The notes: a model not told the origin generated them from the letters alone. A DNA stretch of 64,000 nt from Paractinoplanes aksuensis (GCF_024137025.1 NZ_JAMYJR010000018.1:124001-188000), one strand, 5' to 3'. Shown: positions 8,654 to 17,008, numbered from the stretch's first letter. A program made the numbers and translations.

Positions 8654-9037
8654 GTGCCTACCTACCAGTACGCCTGCACCGAGTGCGGACATCAGCTCGA
8701 AGCCGTGCAGTCGTTCTCCGACCCGGCGCTGACCGAGTGCCCGGACTGCGCCGGCAAGCTCCGCAAGGTCTTCAACTCGGTCGGCATCGTCTTCAAGGGC
8801 TCGGGCTTCTACCGCAACGACTCCCGCTCGGGCAACGTGAGCGCCGAGAAGTCCGGAACCAACGAGACCGCCAAGAAGTCCGAGACGTCGTCCACGTCGT
8901 CGAGCGACTCGTCCTCGTCGTCGTCCACCCCGTCGACGTCGTCTTCGTCCACGTCCTCGTCCACGTCGTCGTCCAGCTCCTCGACCACCTCGTCGTCGAG
9001 CTCGAGCAGCGGCACGAAAGCTGCGGCCTCGTCCTGA
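8654..9037 (+). CDS. FmdB-type zinc ribbon protein with Ser/Thr tail
   Basis: About 127 residues. Residues 1-60 form the FmdB/CxxC_CxxC regulatory zinc ribbon: YACTECGH and ECPDCAGK give two CxxC pairs, followed by VFNSVGIVFKGSGFY. The remaining half is a low-complexity tail almost entirely of Ser, Thr and Lys, encoded by a run of TCG/TCC codons. The GTG at 8654 has GGAGG upstream. The role is unknown; the homologue at 49303-49512 lacks the long tail. Confidence 0.85.
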   Translation: MPTYQYACTECGHQLEAVQSFSDPALTECPDCAGKLRKVFNSVGIVFKGSGFYRNDSRSGNVSAEKSGTNETAKKSETSSTSSSDSSSSSSTPSTSSSSTSSSTSSSSSSTTSSSSSSSGTKAAASS

Positions 9038-9064
9038 CCCACCTCGCGGTTTGTCGCACCGAGG

Positions 9065-9090
9065 TTGTCCACAATTCCGCTCTGTCCACA
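9065..9090 (+). promoter_or_regulatory. Pair of DnaA-box-like 9-mers
   Basis: TTGTCCACA at 9065-9073 equals the actinobacterial DnaA-box consensus. CTGTCCACA at 9082-9090 differs by one base, 17 bp further on. Both lie in the 137-bp gap after the FmdB gene. Binding is untested. Confidence 0.4.
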
Positions 9091-9174
9091 GGCCCGGGGC
9101 GGGCGATCTTCCGTTCCGCCTAACGTCCGCCTCGGCGCCGCTGGACCGCGACGCCGGAGCGGAAGGGGCCGACG

Positions 9175-9693
9175 ATGGGCCGAACCAGCAAGTCCCGGCT
9201 GGGCACGGCCCTGCCCGCGGCGCCGGAACCGACGGGCGGCGACGGCCGTCTCGATCCCGTGCGCTGGCGCCGACCTGCCCGCGGCCCGCTGCTGCGCCTC
9301 GCGGCGGTCGCGACTCTGCTCGGCATCGCCGCGCTGACGGCGTGGTCACCCCCGCCCACCTGCGACCCGCCGGCCTACACGGTTTCCGTCTCGGGTCCCG
9401 CGTCGCCGCCGGCGTCACCGGTCGTTCCCACCGGCAGCATGGGCGTCCCGGTCCGGCTGTCCGACCCGGCCGCGCTGGCCCTGGTCGCGCCGGGCAACCG
9501 GGTCGACCTGCTGCGCCACGACGAGGCCGACGGCAGCACCACGCCGGTGGCCGAGTCTGCTCTGGTGCTGCGGGTGACTGCCCCCGACGATCCCACCACC
9601 GGTGGTCTGCTGCTGGCGCTCGCTCCCGTCGACGCCCCGCGCGCCGTGGCCGGGCCCGGCCAGAGCTTCAGCGTCTTGATCCGCCCGGGCTGA
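9175..9693 (+). CDS. SAF-domain protein, CpaB/RcpC-like
   Basis: A 172-residue protein with a basic cytoplasmic N-terminus, one membrane segment about residues 40-58 (LLRLAAVATLLGIAALTAW) and an extracytoplasmic SAF-like domain. MGVPVRLSDPAALALVAPGNRVDLL resembles the beta-clip strand pattern of Flp-pilus assembly protein CpaB. No other pilus gene is nearby, so a pilus role is not supported by context. SD AAGGGG lies 6 bases before the ATG. Convergent with the small acidic gene that follows. Confidence 0.65.
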   Translation: MGRTSKSRLGTALPAAPEPTGGDGRLDPVRWRRPARGPLLRLAAVATLLGIAALTAWSPPPTCDPPAYTVSVSGPASPPASPVVPTGSMGVPVRLSDPAALALVAPGNRVDLLRHDEADGSTTPVAESALVLRVTAPDDPTTGGLLLALAPVDAPRAVAGPGQSFSVLIRPG

Positions 9694-9701
9694 GCCGCGG
9701 G

Positions 9702-9878
9702 TCACCAGTGGGGCGGGCGGTCCTCCAGCAGACGGTCGTCGTTGTCGTACGACCGCTCGCCCCAGCCCCGCTCGGTGTCGTCACGAGTCTGGTCGGGCAG
9801 GACGGCCGCCTCTTCCGAATCGAAGTCGACCTCACGCTCGGCGTCGTTGTCGCGCTCGGGCTCATCCAAGATGTCCAC
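9702..9878 (-). CDS. Small acidic conserved actinobacterial protein
   Basis: About 58 residues, very rich in Asp/Glu, ending ERGWGERSYDNDDRLLEDRPPHW. I recognise the ...GWGE...DDR.L...RPPHW ending as a recurrent C-terminus of short hypothetical proteins in actinomycetes; the function is unknown. The start is uncertain. The GTG at 9878 is chosen because residues upstream in the open frame overlap the divergent gene and look non-coding. No clear ribosome site is seen. Confidence 0.6.
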   Translation of the reverse strand: MDILDEPERDNDAEREVDFDSEEAAVLPDQTRDDTERGWGERSYDNDDRLLEDRPPHW

Positions 9879-9936
9879 GTCTACGAGCGTAGGCCCGCGC
9901 CGCTGCCGAAGTCTTCCCCCTTCGGCTGTACCGTCG

Positions 9937-10266
9937 ATGAACGTGACCACCCCCACGGGCGTCCCGGACGACGCGTACTGGCAGCGACCGGACCCGAACA
10001 CCCCCGGTGAGCCCGACCGGCCCGCGCCCGAGCCCGCGCCCGGCCCCACCTATCCGGGTCCGCCGCGGACGCCGCCGCCGTCGGCCCACTGGCGGCCGCC
10101 GACGATCGCGAGCCCGCCCCCGCCCCGCAGCCTGCCGCCGCAGGACATGGACGCGCTCGACGAGTCCGAGGGGTCGGCCCGCACGGTCACCTACGGCGTG
10201 GGGCTGGTGGCCGCGGCCATCGCCCTGATCCTGCTCTGCCTGCTCTGCGCCCGCTTTCTCTTCTAG
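9937..10266 (+). CDS. Proline-rich single-pass membrane protein
   Basis: A 109-residue protein. A proline-rich hydrophilic stretch fills residues 1-80 and includes DDAYWQRPDPNTPGEPD. A single C-terminal hydrophobic segment, VGLVAAAIALILLCLLCARF, forms a tail anchor. No catalytic motif is seen. It lies divergent to the acidic small gene across 58 bp and is followed by a strong bidirectional terminator. Function unknown. Confidence 0.65.
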   Translation: MNVTTPTGVPDDAYWQRPDPNTPGEPDRPAPEPAPGPTYPGPPRTPPPSAHWRPPTIASPPPPRSLPPQDMDALDESEGSARTVTYGVGLVAAAIALILLCLLCARFLF

Positions 10267-10274
10267 GGCATGGA

Positions 10275-10307
10275 AAACGCCCCGGGGTGCGAGACCTCGG
10301 GGCGTTT
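10275..10307. terminator. Bidirectional hairpin terminator
   Basis: AAACGCCCCGGGG and CCTCGGGGCGTTT form a 13-bp stem with one wobble around a 7-base loop. It has A/T runs on both sides and sits between two convergent genes. Confidence 0.85.
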
Positions 10308-10317
10308 CGACGATTTT

Positions 10318-10794
10318 CTAGTAGGTGCCCCAGACGGCGTTGGCGCCCGAGTCGCCGGTCTGGAAGACGTACCAGCCCGAGAGCGCGGCCAGGACGATCA
10401 GCGCGACGGCGCCGCCGATCTCACCGGGCATCGGGAGGCGGGTGCTGCCCCGGCGCCACGTCAGCGCCACCATCACCAGGCTGACCAGGCCCAGCCCGAG
10501 CGTGAACCAGGCGGTCAGCGTGCCGAAGCCCATGTGGTCGTCGAGGATCTCCTTGCCCGCGCCGCTGATCCCCTGGTCGAGCAGGCGGTCGTAAAGCTTG
10601 CTGCCGGAGGCCATCGCCACGAAGGCCGACGCCGGCGCGACGATCGCGAGCAGGCCGAGCGCCCAGCCCATCTTGGGCCGCCAGCGGGGCACCAGCGCGT
10701 AGACCACCGCCCCCAGCGCCAGCAGCGGGACGAAAACGACCGCCGCGTGCAGCACGAGCACGTGCACCGGCAGGCCGTTGATCTGGTCGAACAC
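10318..10794 (-). CDS. DUF2231 four-helix membrane protein
   Basis: A 158-residue integral membrane protein with four hydrophobic helices. It begins NGLPVHVLVLHAAVVFVPLL, the His-containing first helix typical of DUF2231. LYDRLLDQG...HMGFGTLTAW carries a further conserved His. The biochemical role of the family is not established. SD GAGGAGG lies 5 bases before the GTG at 10794. It is transcribed divergently from the Fur-family gene. Confidence 0.85.
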   Translation of the reverse strand: MFDQINGLPVHVLVLHAAVVFVPLLALGAVVYALVPRWRPKMGWALGLLAIVAPASAFVAMASGSKLYDRLLDQGISGAGKEILDDHMGFGTLTAWFTLGLGLVSLVMVALTWRRGSTRLPMPGEIGGAVALIVLAALSGWYVFQTGDSGANAVWGTY

Positions 10795-10979
10795 GACGCC
10801 TCCTCATGAACTGGTCGAGCCGCCAGCCTAGAGATATCTGACGACGCAAGCATTCCTTCGTATCCGCGTACACCTGTCGGCGGGTCCCGGTTCACCGTTT
10901 CCGCCGATCTTGACCAAGTAGCGCCCGACCAGGTTCCCAGACTCCGCCCGTGGTTGGGGATTGCGACGATCCGTGTTGT

Positions 10980-10991
10980 CATTGAGCAATG
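10980..10991. promoter_or_regulatory. Palindrome over the fur-family start codon
   Basis: CATTGAGCAATG is a 12-bp palindrome whose last three bases are the ATG of the Fur-family gene. An autoregulatory operator at this position is plausible, but no consensus match is claimed. Confidence 0.35.
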
Positions 10992-11420
10992 TCCACCGGC
11001 GAGAAACTGCTGCGCGAGCACGGCCTGCGGGTCACCAAGCCGCGCCTGGCCGTGCTCGAGATCCTCGCCGCGGGCGGCCACCTCGAGGTGGACGAGATCG
11101 CCCGCCGGGCCCGGTCCCGCCTCGACTCGGTCTCGACCCAGGCCGTGTACGACGTGCTGGGGGCCCTCTCGCGCGCCGGTCTGGCCCGTCGCTTGGAGCC
11201 GGCCGGCAGCCCCGCCCGCTACGAGGCCCGCGCCAACGACAACCACCACCACATCGTGTGCCGGGGCTGCGGCGAGATAGCCGACGTCGACTGCACGGTC
11301 GGCGACCGCCCGTGCCTGACCCCCTCTTCCTCGCACGGCTTCGAGCTCGACGAGGCCGAAGTGACGTTCTGGGGCCTGTGCCCCGCCTGCCAGACCCGCC
11401 GCGCCACCGAAACAGCCTGA
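10989..11420 (+). CDS. Fur family metalloregulator (FurA/CatR-like)
   Basis: A 143-residue repressor. The winged-helix DNA-binding domain fills residues 1-85 (LREHGLRVTKPRLAVLEIL...TQAVYDVLGALSRAGLARR). The dimerisation/metal domain contains NHHHIVCRGCG, VDCTV and CPACQ, so both the His-rich regulatory site and the two-CxxC structural zinc site are present. FurA/CatR relatives usually sit beside a catalase gene; none is present here. The C-terminal CPACQ supports a peroxide- or iron-sensing role, not assignable further. Confidence 0.88.
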   Translation: MSTGEKLLREHGLRVTKPRLAVLEILAAGGHLEVDEIARRARSRLDSVSTQAVYDVLGALSRAGLARRLEPAGSPARYEARANDNHHHIVCRGCGEIADVDCTVGDRPCLTPSSSHGFELDEAEVTFWGLCPACQTRRATETA

Positions 11421-11564
11421 CCAGCGGCCCTCGCCGCCCTGCCGCAAACCATCAGGCCCTCACCGCCCGACCGACACGCACTGGGTGCCCTCACACCCCC
11501 TGCCTGAGCGGCTCATACCGGCCGCGCTCGCCGGGTGAATCCGGGTCACCGCCGGAAATGAAAC

Positions 11565-11576
11565 TGAACGAGTTCA
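11565..11576. promoter_or_regulatory. Palindrome upstream of MpaB-type gene
   Basis: TGAACGAGTTCA (TGAAC-GA-GTTCA), set in flanking AACT/AACTT bases, lies 33 bp before the oxygenase start. It resembles a TetR-type operator. No tetR gene is adjacent. Confidence 0.4.
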
Positions 11577-11609
11577 ACTTTCGCGGCATTGCGTGGCACT
11601 GTGGAAGGC

Positions 11610-12470
11610 ATGAGCGTCGACGTCGGGTTGTTCGGGCCGGATTCGGTCACCTGGAAGCTCCACCGGGAACCGATCCTCCTGCTCGGTGGCCTTCGGTCCC
11701 TCTACCTGCAGGCCCTGCACCCGCGAGCCGTCGCGGGCGTGGCCCAGAACTCGGGCTATCGCGCCGACCCGTGGGGCCGCCTCAACCGCACCTCGGACTA
11801 CGTCGGCACCGTCATCTACGGCACCACCAAAGAGGTCGAGCTGGCCTCGAGCCGCCTGCGCCGCCTGCACTCGCGCATGACCGGCACCGACCCTCGCACC
11901 GGCGAGACCTTCCGCATCGACGAACCCGACCTGCTGCGCTGGGTCCACGTGGCCGAGGTCGAGTCGTTCCTGACCACAGCAACCCGAGCCGGGCTGAAGC
12001 TGACCCCGGCCGAGGTCGACCAGTACTACACCGAGCAGCTCAAGGCAGCCGAGCTGGTCGGTCTCGACCCGTCGACGGTGCCCGCCACGGCCGCCGAGGT
12101 GGCGGCCTACTACGAAGCCATGCGCCCCGGCTTGTCACTCACCAAGGAGGGCGCAGAGACGGCCGCCTTCCTGACCGTGCCCCCGGTGCCCGACTTCTTC
12201 GGCAACCGCGCGCTGCGCCTGGGCCTCACGCTGGGCCCGCCCCGCTGGGCTTACCTCGGCGTCGCCGGCACCGCGATCGGGCTGCTCCCGCCGTGGGCCC
12301 GGCGCCTCTACGGCGGCCTGGGCTGGCCCACCACCGACGTCACCGCCGACCTTTCGGTACGCGGCATGCGCCTGCTGTTGACCACCGTGCTCAACACGCT
12401 GCCCAGCCGCTACCGCACCGCCCCGATGCGCCAGGCCGCCCTGACCCGAGCCGGCGTCACCGACAACTAG
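11610..12470 (+). CDS. Oxygenase MpaB family protein (DUF2236)
   Basis: About 286 residues. The DUF2236/MpaB signature is visible: ILLLGGLRSLYLQALHPRAVAGV with the conserved His, then RLNRTSDYVGTVIYG, and LLRWVHVAEVESFL with a second His. This haem-binding family includes rubber-cleaving Lcp and the MpaB oxygenase of fungal mycophenolate synthesis. The substrate here is unknown. The ATG at 11610 gives MSVDVGLFG; in-frame GTG 11601 and TTG 11589 are alternatives. Preceded by a palindromic operator candidate. Confidence 0.85.
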   Translation: MSVDVGLFGPDSVTWKLHREPILLLGGLRSLYLQALHPRAVAGVAQNSGYRADPWGRLNRTSDYVGTVIYGTTKEVELASSRLRRLHSRMTGTDPRTGETFRIDEPDLLRWVHVAEVESFLTTATRAGLKLTPAEVDQYYTEQLKAAELVGLDPSTVPATAAEVAAYYEAMRPGLSLTKEGAETAAFLTVPPVPDFFGNRALRLGLTLGPPRWAYLGVAGTAIGLLPPWARRLYGGLGWPTTDVTADLSVRGMRLLLTTVLNTLPSRYRTAPMRQAALTRAGVTDN

Positions 12471-12530
12471 CCGCCCGGCCCGCGCCGACAGAGACGACGC
12501 CCCAGCGGCCGAGCCACGCCCGACGCCCGC

Positions 12531-12614
12531 CGCGCCGCGCGAAGCCGCGCCACGCCACGCAAAGTCACGCCACGCAAAGTCACGCCATGCCGCGCCGCGC
12601 GAAGTCGCGCCACG
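12531..12614. repeat. Nested direct repeats in intergenic DNA
   Basis: CGCGCCGCGCGAAGYCGCGCCACG occurs twice 60 bp apart (from 12531 and 12591) with one difference. Between them GCCACGCAAAGTCAC occurs twice in tandem. Nothing codes across it, and it fills the gap between convergent genes. Confidence 0.75.
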
Positions 12615-12634
12615 GCAAGCCGCCGCGCTGAAAG

Positions 12635-13519
12635 TCAGGCCGTGGGCGTCAGGTGTTCCACCGCGGTCCACGGGTCTTTGGCGGGGACCTCTTGGCCGGC
12701 CGGGCAGGTTTTGCGGAAGTCGCACCACGAGCAGAGCGCCCCCGGACTCGTCGGGAACTCCACATCGGGGTCCGCCCCCGCGGCCACGGCCTTTTCGGCG
12801 GCCATGATGTCGCGCGCCGTGTCCTCGGCCCGGCTGACCTGGCGGGCCAGCGACTCCTCGGTGTGCTCATGGGTGACGACGGTGGCGGTCGGCAGGTGGT
12901 GCAGCTCGACCCGGTAACTCGGCCGCCGGAAGACGCGCTGGGCCGCGTACGCGTAAAGGGCCAACGCCTGCGACCCGCGCGCGTCATCGGCGTCGAGCCC
13001 GGACCGGCCGGTCTTGTAGTCGACGATCACGGCCTCGGGCCCGTCGGGACCACGCCGCGAGTCGATGCGGTCGGCCCGGCCGTTGAAGGCCAGCACCGCC
13101 GTCTTGGTGGCGACGACCCGCTCGACGCCCAGCGGCTCGTCGGCCGGGTCGAGGCCGTTCACATAGGTCTCGAGCCAGCGCAAGGCTGCGCGGTAGGCCG
13201 TGCGCTCCTGGTCGACGTCGCGGTAGCCCTCGCGTACCCACGTGGCCTTGAGCAGTTTGGGCAGGGCCTCGGGATCGCGGCTGTCGGCGGGCACGCCGTA
13301 CCAGTTCTTGAGGGCGGTGTGGACACTCGCGCCCAGCGAGTTGTGCGCCCACGGCGGACCCTTGGCCGGGGTGGGCCGGTCGACGTAGGAGTAGCGATAG
13401 CGCCGGGCACAGTCGGCGAACGCCCCGAGCTTGCTCGGCGTGCACACGAAGAGCCGCTCGGGCATGCCGGCGAAACCGAGCTGCTCGGGAACCGCGTTGC
13501 GGGGTCTGGTGGAGGGCAC
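12635..13519 (-). CDS. RecB-family PD-(D/E)XK exonuclease with Fe-S cysteines
   Basis: A 294-residue single-domain nuclease of the RecB/Cas4/AddB C-terminal type. CTPSKLGAFADCARRYRYSYV opens the fold with the first Cys. The active site reads LAFNGRADRID ... EAVIVDYKTG (D, then D-x-K). A C-terminal cysteine set CSWCDFRKTC, with the early Cys, matches the 4Fe-4S staple of AddB/Cas4 nucleases. No cas or recBCD gene is nearby, so it is a stand-alone DNA-processing enzyme as in many actinobacteria. CAGGAT lies 6 bases before the GTG, a leaderless layout. Confidence 0.88.
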   Translation of the reverse strand: MPSTRPRNAVPEQLGFAGMPERLFVCTPSKLGAFADCARRYRYSYVDRPTPAKGPPWAHNSLGASVHTALKNWYGVPADSRDPEALPKLLKATWVREGYRDVDQERTAYRAALRWLETYVNGLDPADEPLGVERVVATKTAVLAFNGRADRIDSRRGPDGPEAVIVDYKTGRSGLDADDARGSQALALYAYAAQRVFRRPSYRVELHHLPTATVVTHEHTEESLARQVSRAEDTARDIMAAEKAVAAGADPDVEFPTSPGALCSWCDFRKTCPAGQEVPAKDPWTAVEHLTPTA

Positions 13520-13556
13520 GGGACAATCCTGCCAGCCGGGTACGACAGAAATTCCG

Positions 13557-14174
13557 TCAGCCCTGGGCGATGTAAAGCTGGACGAAGGCGTCGATAGCGT
13601 CCGCGATCAGCTGCACGGCGATGGCCGCCAGCAGCAGACCCGCGATCCGCGTGAGCACCTCGATGCCGGCCGGTCGCAGCAGCTTGACGATGCCGCCCGA
13701 GAAGCGCAGCACCAGCCACACGGTCAGCATGACCAGCAGGATGCCGATGCCGATGACCAGGTATTCGTCGACCCCCTCGGCCCGGCGCACGAAGAGCATG
13801 GTGGCCACGATCGCGCCCGGCCCGGCCAGCAGCGGCGTGCCGATCGGCACCAGGGCGACGTTGCTGGTCCCGCCCTGTTCCGACGGCTCGTCGGCCTTGC
13901 CCGTGAGCAGCTGCAACGCGACCAGGATGAGCAGCAGACCGCCCGCCCCCTGCAGCGCCGGCAGCTCAACGTGCAGATAGTCGAGCAGGGTCTGCCCGGC
14001 CACGGCGAAGCCGACGATCACCCCGAGGGCGAGCAGGACGGCCTGGGTGCCCGCCTTCATCCGGGCCCGCCCGTCCATCGTCCCGGTCAGGGCCAGGAAG
14101 ACCGGCACCATGCCGGGCGGGTCGACGATCACCAGCAAGGTCACGAAGACTTCGCCGAGCAGCTTCAGATTCAC
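13557..14174 (-). CDS. MarC family membrane protein
   Basis: A 205-residue protein with six predicted membrane helices. It contains VIVDPPGMVPVFLALTG near the N-terminus and LVPIGTPLLAGPGAIVATML in the middle, the two family motifs. Members are neutral integral membrane proteins of unproven transport function; the old link to multiple antibiotic resistance has been withdrawn for E. coli MarC. TACCGT ends 6 bases before the GTG at 14174, so the transcript may be leaderless. Confidence 0.9.
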   Translation of the reverse strand: MNLKLLGEVFVTLLVIVDPPGMVPVFLALTGTMDGRARMKAGTQAVLLALGVIVGFAVAGQTLLDYLHVELPALQGAGGLLLILVALQLLTGKADEPSEQGGTSNVALVPIGTPLLAGPGAIVATMLFVRRAEGVDEYLVIGIGILLVMLTVWLVLRFSGGIVKLLRPAGIEVLTRIAGLLLAAIAVQLIADAIDAFVQLYIAQG

Positions 14175-14226
14175 CCGATCACGGTAGGTGCCGGGCCCGC
14201 CTCGACGCAGTTCGATGCGGCCAGCG

Positions 14227-15081
14227 TCACCCCAGCACGGGCACCCCGGTCGCGGCCGAGACGATCTTCTCGTACGCCTCGGGGTCGGTCAGATAGTCGC
14301 CGAGCTGCACGGTCTTGTGGGTGCCGTGGAAGTCGGACGAGCCTGTGACCACCAGACCGAGATCGCCGGCGAGCGCCCGCACGTGGGCCCGTTCGGCCGG
14401 TGAGTGATCCTCATGGTCGGCCTCGAGCCCGAACAACCCGGCGTCGGCCAGCTGGATGATCAGCTCGTCGGGCACGACCCGCCCCCGCACCGTCGCTCGC
14501 GGGTGGGCGAAAACGGTCACGCCACCCGCCGCCCGCACCGCTCGCACGGCCTCGAAAACATCAAGATCTGATTTCGGTACGAAGTAACGGGCCCCCAGCC
14601 ACCGCGACGCGAACGCCTCGTTGGTGGTGCGCACGAGCCCGGCCCGGATCAGCGCCTGGGCGATGTGCGGCCGCCCGACCGACCCGCCCGCGGCGTACCC
14701 GTGCACCTCGGCCCAGGTGATCGGCACCCCGTCGGCGGCCAGCTTGGACACGATCTTCTCGGCCCGCTGCTCCCGGTCGACCCGCATGCGGGCCAGGTCA
14801 GCGGCCAGGCGTGGCTCGGCCGGGTCGAACAGGTAGGCCAGCATGTGCAGCGCGATCGGCCACTGCTCGGCCCCCAGCCAGCGACAGGACAGCTCGGCCC
14901 CGCGCACCAGCCGCAGCCCGTCGGGCCGCGCCTCGGCCGCCGCCGGCCACCCGCCGGTGGTGTCGTGGTCGGTGATCGCCATGACGTCGAGCCCGGCCGC
15001 CGCACCGGCGCGGACCAGCTCGGCGGGGGTGAGCGTGCCGTCGCTGGCCGTGGAGTGGCAGTGCAGGTCGATTCGGGTCAC
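14227..15081 (-). CDS. PHP-domain phosphoesterase (TrpH/YciV type)
   Basis: A 284-residue metal-dependent phosphoesterase. The metal motifs of the PHP fold are visible: IDLHCHSTASDGTLTP (HxH), MAITDHDT (DHD), a central Glu/His region VRGAELSC, VTVFAHPRA, and a C-terminal SSDFHG. Family members hydrolyse 3',5'-bisphosphate nucleotides or short 5'-phosphorylated RNA. TAACGT ends 6 bases before the GTG at 15081 and no SD is visible, again a leaderless arrangement. Confidence 0.9.
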   Translation of the reverse strand: MTRIDLHCHSTASDGTLTPAELVRAGAAAGLDVMAITDHDTTGGWPAAAEARPDGLRLVRGAELSCRWLGAEQWPIALHMLAYLFDPAEPRLAADLARMRVDREQRAEKIVSKLAADGVPITWAEVHGYAAGGSVGRPHIAQALIRAGLVRTTNEAFASRWLGARYFVPKSDLDVFEAVRAVRAAGGVTVFAHPRATVRGRVVPDELIIQLADAGLFGLEADHEDHSPAERAHVRALAGDLGLVVTGSSDFHGTHKTVQLGDYLTDPEAYEKIVSAATGVPVLG

Positions 15082-15149
15082 CGCAAAACGTTACCGGCCT
15101 CGGGCCACAACCGGCCGCACCCCCGGCACGATCCCTTCGTCACAGGTTG

Positions 15150-16025
15150 TCAGGCGTCGTCGCCGTCGGTGTCCTTGCCGAGGCGGGCCTCGACCGCCTG
15201 GGGCTCGTACATCTCCTCGACCACGCGCAGGTAGAGCTCGTTCGGGTTGGGCAGGTGCTTGACCTCGCGCAACGCCTGGTCCTGACCGGCCGACTCGAGG
15301 ACGAACGTGCCGTAGCTCAGCAGGCGGCCGAGCGCGGACTGCTCGTACTTCATGTCGGTGACCCGGAGCAGGGGCATCATTGCCACGCGGCGGGTGATGA
15401 TGCCGTTGACGACCATGACCCGCTTGTTGGTCAGGATGAACCGGTCGAAGTACCAGTCGAAGACTTTCCAGGCGACCCAGCTGATCACGCCGAGCCAGAT
15501 CAGGACGGCCACCGTGACCAGGCCGTTGATGTCTTGCCGGGTCAGGAAGCCGGCCAGGTAGCCCAGGGCCAGGGTGGCGCCGGCGCCGATGCCGAGCGGC
15601 GTGGAGAGGTGGATCCAGTGTCTCTTCCACTCGCCGCGGTAACGCTCGGTGGGGAAGAGATAGCGGGCGACCAGTGTGGTCGGTTCGTCCTCGAGGGGCA
15701 GCACCCGGCGCGGGCCGCCACCGCCCTCGGGGCCCAGGCCCACGAGCTCTTCCTCGGTGAAGACGGGAGCTTCGTACTCGTCGCCGACGTCGTCGTCGCG
15801 ATAGGCGGTGCTGCGGCCGTAACCGGCGCTCTCGGAATAGCCGGCGTCGGGCGAGTAGCCCGCATCGGGTGAGAAGCCGGGACCGTCCGCATAGGCGCGA
15901 CGCCGCCGCGCGTACTCCGGGTCCTCATCGAACGCCGGGTCGTTGAACCCGAAATTCTCGTCGTCGTCCCGAGGGCGACCAGCACCCTCGCCTCGAGGCT
16001 CGTTCGGCTCAGCTGGACCACCCAT
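15150..16025 (-). CDS. Bacterial PH-domain membrane protein
   Basis: A 291-residue protein. The disordered acidic N-terminus (1-100) contains tandem GYSPDAGYSPDAGYSESAGY-like repeats. Two membrane helices (about 150-195) precede a bPH2/DUF304 domain (about 200-270; FDRFILTNKRVMVVNGIITRR...MMPLLRVTDMKYEQSALGR). This fold occurs in YdbT-type envelope proteins; the role is unknown. TAGCAT (16032-16037) sits 6 bases before the ATG and overlaps the stop codon of the next upstream small gene. Confidence 0.82.
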   Translation of the reverse strand: MGGPAEPNEPRGEGAGRPRDDDENFGFNDPAFDEDPEYARRRRAYADGPGFSPDAGYSPDAGYSESAGYGRSTAYRDDDVGDEYEAPVFTEEELVGLGPEGGGGPRRVLPLEDEPTTLVARYLFPTERYRGEWKRHWIHLSTPLGIGAGATLALGYLAGFLTRQDINGLVTVAVLIWLGVISWVAWKVFDWYFDRFILTNKRVMVVNGIITRRVAMMPLLRVTDMKYEQSALGRLLSYGTFVLESAGQDQALREVKHLPNPNELYLRVVEEMYEPQAVEARLGKDTDGDDA

Positions 16026-16034
16026 GTGGTGATG

Positions 16035-16193
16035 CTAAGCGACCAGGTTCGTGAAGAACGTGCCGAAGCCCCGGGCAATATCGGCGATCGTGCCTCCGAG
16101 GGACTCGAAGACCGATGCCGCCGAGTTGGGGTTGAAGGCGATGAAAAAGATCAAGAACGCGATACCAAGCCAGGTCAGAACCTTCTTGATCAT
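16035..16193 (-). CDS. Small conserved membrane protein
   Basis: A 52-residue protein with one membrane helix (KKVLTWLGIAFLIFFIAF) followed by an amphipathic tail GGTIADIARGFGTFF. A good SD (AGGAGAAGG) precedes the ATG at 16193; longer in-frame starts upstream lack one. Short proteins of this pattern are common in actinomycetes. Function unknown. Lies directly upstream of the PH-domain gene. Confidence 0.75.
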   Translation of the reverse strand: MIKKVLTWLGIAFLIFFIAFNPNSAASVFESLGGTIADIARGFGTFFTNLVA

Positions 16194-16345
16194 GGCGGGC
16201 CTTCTCCTGTGGGTGCGGGTGACGGTCAGCGCCGCGGCAGTACTGACGGTATCAGCTTCGTCGCTCGGTGTGAACAATGTGGCCGAAAAGCCGATTCCAT
16301 ATCCGCAGGTCAGGGGCCAACTTGGCTAGTCAGGCGGCAACCCGG

Positions 16346-17008
16346 CTAGGCCTTGCCCTGCAGGTACGGCGACGGCGCTCCGTACACAAGCTCGGACGGA
16401 ACGCCCTCACAGAGGTCGTGCAGGACGACGTGCTCCGCGAGGAAGTAGCCCGCGCTTGCCGGCCACGCTACCGCATAGAGCCACATTCCTTTCGCCTCAC
16501 TCACGTACGCGCTTCGATCTTCCGGGGACTTGACGCACCACAGTGGAGTGGGGTGGCCGCCGGCGCGGATCTTGGCGTGTGGTCCAGGGTGGCCGTTCCC
16601 GGCGGTGAGCGCCTCGGCAATGAGGTGACCAGGGTCGATGCCCGGAATACCGCCGAATCTGGTGCCCAGCCCGACGCCCGGCTGCTCGGCGATGAGCACG
16701 ACGTCGGCCGGGCCGCCGCCGAGCGGATCGGGGCCGCTGCAGGCGAGGGCGGTGGCGCGTACACCCGTACGGTCGTCACCCGCCCAGCCGACGCCGGTGA
16801 CCATCCATCCGGCGGGTAATGGCCACGGGCACCAGAACGGTGTTTTCTCAGCCGAACCGGCCTGCCGGCGCAGCATGCTGTCGACGATGTCGGCGTTGAT
16901 GTGTTCCGCGACGTGGAACGGCGGAACCTCGCCACAGTTGTCGCAGCGCCAGTCGGTGTGCATCAGGTCGGGCTTGCGCACCTGTGCACCGCATCTGGGG
17001 CAACTCAC
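16346..17008 (-). CDS. DUF6758 zinc-ribbon-containing protein
   Basis: A 220-residue protein. It begins at a GTG with SCPRCGAQVRKPDLMHTDWRCDNCG, a two-CxxC zinc ribbon. A globular region follows (WPLPAGWMVTGVGWAGDD, DVVLIAEQPGVGLG, GYFLAEHVVLHDL). I recognise it as the actinobacterial DUF6758 family, with no known function. A longer frame start at 17056 exists, but the family starts at the zinc ribbon. Confidence 0.78.
   Translation of the reverse strand: MSCPRCGAQVRKPDLMHTDWRCDNCGEVPPFHVAEHINADIVDSMLRRQAGSAEKTPFWCPWPLPAGWMVTGVGWAGDDRTGVRATALACSGPDPLGGGPADVVLIAEQPGVGLGTRFGGIPGIDPGHLIAEALTAGNGHPGPHAKIRAGGHPTPLWCVKSPEDRSAYVSEAKGMWLYAVAWPASAGYFLAEHVVLHDLCEGVPSELVYGAPSPYLQGKA

Noticed and set aside
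10989..11420. furA-katG pair
   Set aside because: The Fur-family gene is followed by an MpaB-type oxygenase; no catalase gene is in the neighbourhood.
12635..13519. Cas4 nuclease
   Set aside because: The Fe-S RecB fold is shared, but there are no cas genes or array; a stand-alone RecB-family nuclease is the simpler reading.
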